Shown here piece by piece: positions 1 through 4,415 of a stretch of DNA of 5,506 nucleotides. Both the position numbers and the translations under genes were made by a program. This DNA is from Candidatus Rokuibacteriota bacterium. GTDB lineage: Bacteria; Methylomirabilota; Methylomirabilia; Rokubacteriales; CSP1-6. The stretch is taken from assembly GCA_016201575.1 (NCBI GenBank), contig JACQCN010000465.1, positions 1-5,506 on the forward strand. Direction: 5' to 3'. Position 1 is the first letter of the stretch; every line of letters begins with the position of its first letter. A model generated the notes under the pieces. That model had not been told where the DNA came from, did no database searches, and saw nothing but the letters and a program-made list of their open reading frames with translations.

Positions 1-861
1 CGCCACCACGGCCTGCGGCGCGTCCTCCTGCAGGAAGTGGCCGGCGTCCTCGAGGGCGACGATCGAGGCGCGGGGCAGCGCGCGCCGCCACATCTCGAGC
101 ACCGGCGCCGTGAGCACGGAGTCGTGCATGCCCCAGACAACCACCGTCGGCACCGGGTCGAACGCGCCGAGCGCCCGCTCGATCCGCTTCATCTCCGCGA
201 ACGAGGGATCACCCTCGCCGACGGGAATGTCCCGCGACCAGCAGAGGAGCGCGATCCGGGACGCGGGCGTGGGGAACGGGGCGAGGTAGGCCTCCAGCAA
301 CTCCTTGCTGACGCGCTCCGGGTGACACGTGCCGCCCATCAGCGCGGGCTCGACGTAGCCGTTGCGCTCGAGCACGAAGTGCTCGCCACGCCGGGAGCGG
401 ATGATCTCGAGCAGCCGGGGCAACGGCCCGCCGGGCCAGGGCGCGAAGGCCCACGTGTTCATGAGCGCGAGCCGCTTCACGCGGTCGCGGTGCCGCACGG
501 CGAAGCCGAGCCCGACGGGGCCGCCCCAGTCGTGCAGCACGAGCGTGATGCCGGAGAGGTCGAGCGCGAGCAGCAGGCGCTCGAGGTTGTCGATGTGCTG
601 CGCCAGGCGGTAGCGCTCGCGCTCGGGCGGGGTCCCCGACTTGCCCATGCCCATGTGATCGGGGACCACGCACCGGTAGCGCGCCGACAGCGGCGGGATG
701 CAGCGCCGCCAGAGGTACCCCCACGTGGGGTCGCCGTGCACGAACACGACCGGCTCGCCCGCGCCCTCGTCCACGAAGTGCATGGCGAAGCCGTTGACGG
801 TGCGGTAGCGGGGGGCGAAGGGAAACGTTCCGTTGAAGGTCTCGTCGCGGATGTTGACCAC
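1..861 (-). CDS. Alpha/beta hydrolase, haloalkane dehalogenase family (C-terminus cut by window edge)
   Basis: Translating the minus strand from a GTG at 861 gives 287 open codons to the left edge. Family marks in order are the oxyanion motif HGDPTWGYLWR (about 42-52), PDHMGMGKS (67-75), the nucleophile elbow LHDWGGPVG with Asp111 followed by Trp112, MNTWAF (134-139) at the start of the cap domain, WGMHDSVLT with Asp247 as probable catalytic acid, and EDAGHFLQED with catalytic His275. An Asp nucleophile followed by Trp is typical of haloalkane dehalogenases, which cleave carbon-halogen bonds by a covalent ester and are cytoplasmic. The family is usually about 290-310 residues, so only a short tail is missing. 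The start fits the family N-terminus, but there is only a G-rich stretch and no clear Shine-Dalgarno sequence. It lies 17 bp after a small ORF on the same strand. Dehalogenase activity is inferred; related hydrolases with other substrates share these motifs. Confidence 0.88.
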   Translation of the reverse strand, partial: MVNIRDETFNGTFPFAPRYRTVNGFAMHFVDEGAGEPVVFVHGDPTWGYLWRRCIPPLSARYRCVVPDHMGMGKSGTPPERERYRLAQHIDNLERLLLALDLSGITLVLHDWGGPVGLGFAVRHRDRVKRLALMNTWAFAPWPGGPLPRLLEIIRSRRGEHFVLERNGYVEPALMGGTCHPERVSKELLEAYLAPFPTPASRIALLCWSRDIPVGEGDPSFAEMKRIERALGAFDPVPTVVVWGMHDSVLTAPVLEMWRRALPRASIVALEDAGHFLQEDAPQAVVA

Positions 862-878
862 CCTGCCCCCCGGTCGGG

Positions 879-965
879 CTACTTGTCGGGATGGATGTAC
901 GTCAGCGCATGACGCGTCGCGATCTTGCCGGCCCGATTGATGCGCTCCGCGAGGTCGTATGTCAA
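879..965 (-). CDS. Tiny coding-like ORF (27 codons), unknown; possibly the displaced C-terminus of the preceding ORF
   Basis: A minus-strand frame opens with TTG at 965 and ends at a TAG at 879-881. It encodes a 27-residue peptide that includes DLAERINRAGKIATRH and ends in YIHPDK. Codon third positions are nearly all G or C, as in the real genes nearby. The TTG overlaps the TGA stop of the preceding ORF, so this is either translational coupling or one protein split by a frameshift. I recognise no family. It could also be the C-terminal remnant of a decayed gene. It ends 17 bp before the hydrolase start. Confidence 0.28.
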   Translation of the reverse strand: MTYDLAERINRAGKIATRHALTYIHPDK

Positions 966-1090
966 GGGTCCCCGATGGCCATGTCTGCGAGCGCGCGCTC
1001 GGCCAGGTGGCGCAACTCGGCCTTGGCGCGCGCCACCGCCTCGGCGTCGCCGCCGGGAACCAACACGGCGGGCAGGAACACCACGCGCAT
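962..1090 (-). CDS. Small ORF, 42 residues, unknown function; coding-like but possibly a gene remnant
   Basis: An ATG at 1090 opens a 42-residue reading frame ending in TGA at 962-964. The product starts MRVVFLPAVLVPGGDAEA, continues as an Ala/Glu/Arg-rich amphipathic helix (AKAELRHLAERALADMA) and ends MAIGDP. Codon usage is strongly GC3-biased from this ATG onward. In-frame sequence further upstream, to an ATG at 1237, uses AGA, AGG, GGT and TTT codons and looks non-coding, so I place the start here. No good Shine-Dalgarno sequence precedes it. The next frame continues immediately as a coding-like 27-codon stretch, so the two may be one protein broken by an indel or a sequencing error. No family recognised. 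Confidence 0.35.
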   Translation of the reverse strand: MRVVFLPAVLVPGGDAEAVARAKAELRHLAERALADMAIGDP

Positions 1091-1160
1091 CGATCCCGGA
1101 CGAACGCGCCAGGCCCCGAGCTGGACCTTTCTCGGCGGCCTGCCACCCCGTCTCCGCGAA

Positions 1161-1274
1161 CCCCTCCGAGCTTCTCTAAAGAGGCGCGTGTCGGACTGAC
1201 CTCTGTCCGAGCGCCGGCTCCGCCGGCGCAACTCCATTCTGGGGGAGGTCTCGGAGGGGGCCGTAGAGGCCCCC
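1161..1274. repeat. Structured intergenic element: nested inverted repeats downstream of the cysteine synthase gene
   Basis: An outer perfect 10-bp inverted repeat, CCCCTCCGAG (1161-1170) and CTCGGAGGGG (1250-1259), encloses further stems. These are CTCT/AGAG (1174-1177/1180-1183), TCGGAC/GTCCGA (1191-1196/1205-1210, 8-nt loop) and GCGCCGGC/GCCGGCGC (1211-1218/1222-1229, 3-nt loop). A further hairpin GGGGGCC-gtaga-GGCCCCC (1256-1274) shares bases 1256-1259 with the outer stem, so the two cannot form together. The loop sequence GACCTC (1198-1203) can also pair with GAGGTC (1245-1250). The element fills most of the 187-bp spacer between the stop at 1277 and the small ORF at 1090. It could be a dispersed palindromic repeat, a processing or termination signal, or a structured RNA. 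The sequence alone does not decide. Confidence 0.5.
1256..1274 (-). terminator. Possible terminator-like hairpin after the cysteine synthase gene
   Basis: A 7-bp perfect G/C stem with a 5-nt loop lies 2 bp after the stop codon at 1277. No T-run follows on the minus strand, so it is not a canonical intrinsic terminator. It may instead act as a 3'-end stabiliser, or be part of the larger structured element. Confidence 0.3.
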
Positions 1275-1276
1275 GA

Positions 1277-2206
1277 TTAATCCCAGAGGCGCGTCGAGAA
1301 GTAGCGCTCGCCGAGATCGTTGAAGAGGGTGACGAAGCGGCCCCGCCGCTCGCGGCGGGCGACGCGCTCGACACCCGTCAGGTAGGCGCCCGAGGACTGG
1401 CCCACGAAGAAGCCCGAGCGCGCCAGCCGCACGCACATCGCGTAGGCGTCGTCGATCGTGACGTGGATGCGCTCGTCGATGATGCCCTCGTCGAGGATCG
1501 CGGGCACGATGTCCTCCGGGCGGCCGAGCGGCTTGAGGCCCTCGATGCCCGGGAAGGCGTCGGGGATGACGACGACCACCCGGATCTTCGGGTCGTGCTC
1601 CTTGAGGCGCCGGCCGATCCCCGTCACGGTGCCGCCCGTGCCCACCCCCGCCACCAGGTGCGTGAGCCGGCCGCCGGTCTCCTCGAGGATCTCCATCGCC
1701 GTCGTCTCGTAGTGCGCCCGCCAGTTGTCCTCGTTGCCGTACTGATCGCAGAAGAAGTAGCGGGCGGGGTCGGCCTCGTAGCGCCGGCGCACCTCGCGCA
1801 GCGCCTCGTCGTAGCCCTGCAGCGCGTCGGTGAACACCAGCCGGGCGCCGTGGGCGCGCATCCGCTTCTTGCGCTCGGCGCTGGCGTTGTCGGGGATCAC
1901 GATCTCCACGGGCTGGCCGATGATCCCGCCGATCATCGCGTAGGCGATGCCCGCGTTGCCCGAGGAGCTGTCGAGGATGACCTTGCCGGGCTCGAGCCGG
2001 CCCTCGGCGAGAGCGCCGAGCAGCATCCGCAGCACCGGACGGTCCTTGAGCGAGCCGCCGGGGTTGCACAGCTCCATCTTGGCGAGCACCTCGACGCCGG
2101 GCAGCTCGTCGCGGAAGAGCTCGACGGGCACGAGCGGCGTGTTGCCGATCGCCCGGAGCGCCGGGTAGCGGTCCAGGAAGGGCTCGATGCGCTTGTCCCA
2201 GGGCAT
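1277..2206 (-). CDS. cysM: PLP-dependent cysteine synthase family protein (CysK/CysM-like)
   Basis: This 309-residue protein has the usual length for O-acetylserine (or O-phosphoserine) sulfhydrylases, cytoplasmic enzymes that make L-cysteine from an activated serine and sulfide. It shows IGNTPLV (20-26), the PLP-lysine motif NPGGSLKDRP with Lys54, the substrate loop SSSGNAG (80-86), the phosphate-binding GVGTGGTVTG (187-196), GQSSGA (269-274) whose Ser should face the pyridine nitrogen, and the C-terminal GERYFSTRLW, typical of CysM and cystathionine beta-synthase cores. The substrate loop reads SSGNAG instead of the common TSGNTG. The ATG at 2206 is the only plausible start, because an in-frame TAG lies six codons upstream. 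AGGAG at 2219-2223 is rather far (12 nt). It lies 54 bp after the maoC-like gene and may be co-transcribed with it. No sulfur-carrier (CysO/ThiS-like) gene is seen nearby, so the sulfur donor is open. Cystathionine beta-synthase activity is the main alternative. Confidence 0.9.
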   Translation of the reverse strand: MPWDKRIEPFLDRYPALRAIGNTPLVPVELFRDELPGVEVLAKMELCNPGGSLKDRPVLRMLLGALAEGRLEPGKVILDSSSGNAGIAYAMIGGIIGQPVEIVIPDNASAERKKRMRAHGARLVFTDALQGYDEALREVRRRYEADPARYFFCDQYGNEDNWRAHYETTAMEILEETGGRLTHLVAGVGTGGTVTGIGRRLKEHDPKIRVVVVIPDAFPGIEGLKPLGRPEDIVPAILDEGIIDERIHVTIDDAYAMCVRLARSGFFVGQSSGAYLTGVERVARRERRGRFVTLFNDLGERYFSTRLWD

Positions 2207-2260
2207 GACGGTCGCAGACTCCTATTCTCCCGAACGGGTGTTCATCCGGATGATTCTATC

Positions 2261-2737
2261 CTAGGCGGGGCGCGGCGGCTCGCCGGGCGTGGCGGGACGC
2301 CGGCCCAGGAGGCTCAGCCCGCGGACGCTGACGACGACCTCGTCTTGCTGGTTCCGCATCTCGAGCAGCGAGCGCAGAATGCCGCGGTCGGGCTTGCTCC
2401 GCGAGGGGATGGTCTCGAGCACTGTCATCCGCGCCGACAGCGTGTCGCCCGGCCGCACCGGCTTGAGCCAGCGCAGCTCGTCGATGCCGGGCGACCCGAG
2501 GCCCGCCGTGTGCCGGACGAACCCGTCGTGGAGGAGGCGCATCATGAGCGAGCCGGTGTGCCACCCGCTGGCGATGAGGCCGCCGTACATCGTGCCGGCG
2601 GCCGCCGCCTCGTCGGTGTGAAAGACCTGGGGATCGAACTGGCGGGCGAACGCGATGATCTCGTCCCGCGTGATGGTCACGGAGCCGAGCTCGATCACCT
2701 CGCCGGGCTTGAAATCCTCGAGGTAGCGCATGCCCAT
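2261..2737 (-). CDS. MaoC-like dehydratase / hot-dog-fold protein
   Basis: Read from the ATG at 2737 it has 158 residues (156 from a second ATG at 2731), a usual length for single-domain MaoC proteins. The N-terminal [19 protein letters not shown] and the hydratase-2-like segment [11 protein letters not shown], followed by [14 protein letters not shown], identify the family. The Asp and His of FDPQVFH (about residues 33 and 38 from the second ATG) sit where the catalytic pair of R-specific enoyl-CoA hydratases lies. [14 protein letters not shown] is the typical later strand region. Family members hydrate or dehydrate acyl-CoA thioesters in the cytoplasm; the substrate here cannot be told. Longer in-frame sequence, up to 2905, overlaps the divergent secreted-protein gene and is not credible. 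There is no Shine-Dalgarno sequence; a -10-like TACAGT abuts the first ATG, favouring the second ATG on a leaderless message. Confidence 0.87.
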   Translation of the reverse strand: MGMRYLEDFKPGEVIELGSVTITRDEIIAFARQFDPQVFHTDEAAAAGTMYGGLIASGWHTGSLMMRLLHDGFVRHTAGLGSPGIDELRWLKPVRPGDTLSARMTVLETIPSRSKPDRGILRSLLEMRNQQDEVVVSVRGLSLLGRRPATPGEPPRPA

Positions 2738-2783
2738 ACTGTAGCTTGACAATCCTTCGGCGTCGGCCCAGAGTCTCGGCCAC
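2738..2783. promoter_or_regulatory. Divergent promoter region, possibly giving leaderless transcripts both ways
   Basis: Only 46 bp separate the two divergent start codons. On the plus strand a perfect -35 TTGACA (2746-2751) is followed after 17 bp by CAGAGT (2769-2774), which keeps the two key -10 bases, A at the second and T at the sixth position. The predicted +1 near 2781 is 2-3 nt before the GTG at 2784. On the minus strand TACAGT (2743-2738) lies 17 bp after CCGACG (2766-2761), and the predicted +1 falls at about 2731, where the second ATG of the maoC-like gene starts. Neither gene has a Shine-Dalgarno sequence. The plus-strand -35 is strong; the other elements are weak matches. Confidence 0.45.
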
Positions 2784-3188
2784 GTGAGCCGACTCCTCGC
2801 CGCCGCCGTCGCCTCGGCCGCCTGCCTGTGCGTCGCCGCCGCTGTCGCCGACGAGGCGGCGCCCACGATCCCCGAGGGCGCGGTCCAGGTGGGCGACAGC
2901 GTCAAGGCCTGCAGCGACGAGGCCTACGCGCGGTTCTACGAGCACCGCTACCAGACGAAGCCGCTGCCCGCGGGGCAGGAGTTCGACCTCATGCTGGTCG
3001 GCGGGTTCCAGCCCGCCGAGCCGGCGCGGCACGGCCCGCCGCTCGTGTGGCTCTGGTTCGGCCCGCGCCTCGAGGTGGTGGACGTCGTGCTCACGCTTCC
3101 CGGCCGGCCCGTCGAGCGGCTGACCAACTCCGAGCTGACGAGGCGCTGGCCGCACATCTGCATGCTGATCGAAGACCTGCACCGCTGA
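2784..3188 (+). CDS. Small secreted protein of unknown function
   Basis: A GTG at 2784 opens a 134-residue protein. Residues 1-22 form a Sec signal peptide: Ser-Arg at the N-terminus, an Ala/Val/Leu-rich core, and a probable signal peptidase I cleavage after AVA (residue 22), before DEAAP. The cysteines at 14 and 16 do not sit in a lipobox. The mature part, about 112 residues, has two cysteines (43 and 126) that could form a disulfide. It carries [16 protein letters not shown] and a hydrophobic strand pair around [18 protein letters not shown] do not recognise a domain. It is followed after 20 bp by the dimeric-barrel gene on the same strand, so the two are probably one transcript. A leaderless promoter may lie just upstream. 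Confidence 0.72.
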   Translation: MSRLLAAAVASAACLCVAAAVADEAAPTIPEGAVQVGDSVKACSDEAYARFYEHRYQTKPLPAGQEFDLMLVGGFQPAEPARHGPPLVWLWFGPRLEVVDVVLTLPGRPVERLTNSELTRRWPHICMLIEDLHR

Positions 3189-3208
3189 CACCACCACAGG
3201 AGGCGCGC

Positions 3209-3571
3209 ATGCCACTCACGACGCGATATCTGTTCACCGCCTCGATGGACGTCGAGCCCGACAAGGAGGCGCTGTTCAACGAGGTCTACGACCAGGAGCA
3301 CGTGCCTCTGCTGCTGGCGGTGCCGGGCGTGGTCTCGGTGGCGCGCTTCCGGACCGAGCCGCTGACGATCGTCCTCGGCGGGCAGCGGAGGACCATCGTG
3401 GTCGAGAACGAGCCGCGGTACAGCGCGGTCTACGAGATCGAGAGCCCCGAGGTGCTGACGAGCGACGCCTGGGCGCGGGCCGCGGAGAGCGGGCGCTGGC
3501 CGGGCCAGGTGCGGCCGCACACGAAGAACCGGCGGCACCTGCTCCAAGCGCGGATCGGCGCCGCCCGCTGA
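3209..3571 (+). CDS. Dimeric alpha/beta-barrel (EthD/ABM-like) protein
   Basis: The 120-residue protein starts at the ATG at 3209, fixed by a perfect AGGAGG (3198-3203) five bases upstream. An in-frame extension back to 2828 is the shadow of the upstream gene. The pattern YLFTASMDVEPDKEALFNEVYDQEHVPLLL, then VPGVVSVARF, is typical of ferredoxin-like dimeric barrels: first strand, helix with a conserved Glu-His region, then the second strand. The later YSAVYEIESPEVLTSDAW supplies another strand and helix. Proteins of this fold include EthD-type and monooxygenase-like enzymes, but many have no known role and the substrate cannot be read from sequence. It is cytoplasmic (no signal peptide). No clear terminator follows, only a weak hairpin near 3602. 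Confidence 0.75.
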   Translation: MPLTTRYLFTASMDVEPDKEALFNEVYDQEHVPLLLAVPGVVSVARFRTEPLTIVLGGQRRTIVVENEPRYSAVYEIESPEVLTSDAWARAAESGRWPGQVRPHTKNRRHLLQARIGAAR

Positions 3572-3601
3572 CCGCGGCCTCTCACGCCGGCTCCTGTTCG
3601 G

Positions 3602-3620
3602 GCGCGAGGGGTCCTCGTGC
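3602..3620 (+). terminator. Weak hairpin downstream of the dimeric-barrel gene
   Basis: Bases 3602-3609 and 3613-3620 can form an 8-bp stem (one G-U pair) with a 3-nt loop, 30 bp after the stop codon. No T-run follows, so termination here is only a possibility. Confidence 0.2.
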
Positions 3621-3687
3621 GTGCGCTCCAGGTAAAGGGAGCTGTTCTCACAACCTCTCAGCCCGGGCCGAAGGGGCGGTTGCGGGT

Positions 3688-3723
3688 TGTCCCCGGCGCC
3701 AGCCAAGAGTCAGCCCGGGGACA
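3688..3723. promoter_or_regulatory. 9-bp inverted repeat upstream of the yqgE-like gene; candidate operator
   Basis: TGTCCCCGG (3688-3696) and CCGGGGACA (3715-3723) are a perfect inverted repeat with an 18-bp spacer. The right arm ends 10 bp before the -10 box at 3734, covering where a -35 would be. The gap between 3572 and 3778 holds no gene that I can support. Besides this repeat it contains a direct copy of TCAGCCCGGG at 3658-3667 and 3710-3719. The position suits a regulator-binding site, but a chance GC-rich hairpin is possible. Confidence 0.35.
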
Positions 3724-3733
3724 GGCGAGCGGA

Positions 3734-3739
3734 TATACT
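3734..3739 (+). promoter_or_regulatory. Probable -10 box for the yqgE-amidohydrolase unit
   Basis: TATACT matches the sigma-70 -10 consensus at five of six positions and is conspicuous in this GC-rich DNA. The expected -35 region (about 3711-3716, CAGCCC) does not match, so the promoter may need an activator. Transcription would begin near 3746, leaving a leader of about 33 nt that includes the Shine-Dalgarno sequence of the gene at 3779. Confidence 0.5.
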
Positions 3740-3778
3740 GTGGCCCTGTCGCCCACCCGCGATCCGGAAGGGAGCGCC

Positions 3779-4402
3779 ATGCGGCTCGTGACCCCGGGAG
3801 CGCTCGCCGTCGTCACGCTCGCGACGCTGACGCTCGTCCCGCTGCGCGCCGGGACCGTCGTCGACCCGGGCGCGCCCTTCAAGGGCCTCGCGGGCCAGCT
3901 CCTGGTGGCGTCGCCCACGATGGGGGATCCGCACTTCACCCGTACCGTGATCTACATGGTGCGCCACACGGAGGAAGGCGCGCTCGGCGTGGTCGTGAAC
4001 CGCCCGATCGTCGACGTTCCGCTCGCGCGCCTGCTGCGGGACCTGGGCCTCGAGCCCGGGCGGGTCGAGGGCACGGTCCGCGTGCACTACGGCGGGCCGG
4101 TCGAGCCGGCCCGCGGCGTCGTGCTGCACACGTCGGACTACTCGGGCCCGGGGACGGTCCGCGTGACCGGCGGCTTCGCGCTCACCACCGAGCCCTCCAT
4201 ATTCAACGACATCGCCGTCGGCGGCGGCCCGCGCCGGAGCCTCTTCGTGCTGGGGTACGCCGGCTGGGCGTCCGGCCAGCTCGAGGCGGAGATCGACGCC
4301 GGGGCCTGGGTCACCGCGCCCGCCGACGAGGCGCTGCTGTTCGACGGCGACTACGGCACGAAGTGGGAGCGGGCGATGGCCCGGCAGACGATCCGGCTGT
4401 AG
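3779..4402 (+). CDS. YqgE/AlgH family protein with an N-terminal signal peptide
   Basis: The ATG at 3779 is set by GGAG (3771-3774) four bases upstream and gives 207 residues, about 20 longer than E. coli YqgE. The family core is clear: GQLLVASPTMGDPHFTRTVI (39-58), GALGVVVNRP, VHYGGPVEPARGVVLHTSD, and the C-terminal LGYAGWASGQLEAEI with AWVTAPADEALLF. The family (DUF179) has a flavin-reductase-like fold and no settled biochemical function; AlgH was linked to alginate regulation in Pseudomonas. The oddity is the N-terminus: residues 1-24 (MRLVTPG, then a long Ala/Val/Thr/Leu core and LRA) look like a Sec signal peptide or membrane anchor, whereas typical members start directly at the core and are cytoplasmic. 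No internal start with a ribosome site would remove it. The amidohydrolase gene follows after 13 bp, so the two probably form an operon. Confidence 0.9.
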   Translation: MRLVTPGALAVVTLATLTLVPLRAGTVVDPGAPFKGLAGQLLVASPTMGDPHFTRTVIYMVRHTEEGALGVVVNRPIVDVPLARLLRDLGLEPGRVEGTVRVHYGGPVEPARGVVLHTSDYSGPGTVRVTGGFALTTEPSIFNDIAVGGGPRRSLFVLGYAGWASGQLEAEIDAGAWVTAPADEALLFDGDYGTKWERAMARQTIRL

Positions 4403-4415
4403 AGCGACCCCGCCG

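Noticed and set aside
37..912. A 291-residue plus-strand frame.
   Set aside because: It is antisense to the alpha/beta hydrolase, whose catalytic motifs are unmistakable; low-complexity His/Arg/Glu composition.
1091..1237. An N-terminal extension of the 42-residue ORF to an ATG at 1237.
   Set aside because: It crosses the inverted-repeat region and uses codons (AGA, AGG, GGT, TTT) unlike the neighbouring genes.
959..2749. A 596-residue open frame on the plus strand spanning two genes.
   Set aside because: It runs antisense to the cysteine synthase and MaoC-like genes, both of which have clear family motifs. Its product is Ala/Arg/His/Asp-rich with no domain, the usual antisense shadow of GC-rich genes.
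2828..3208. An in-frame N-terminal extension of the dimeric-barrel protein.
   Set aside because: It overlaps the secreted-protein gene in another frame and is Arg-rich shadow sequence; the AGGAGG five bases before 3209 fixes the start.
3617..3778. An in-frame upstream extension of the YqgE-like protein to an earlier start.
   Set aside because: It would read through the -10 box and Shine-Dalgarno sequence, has poor codon usage, and would bury the signal-like segment inside the protein.
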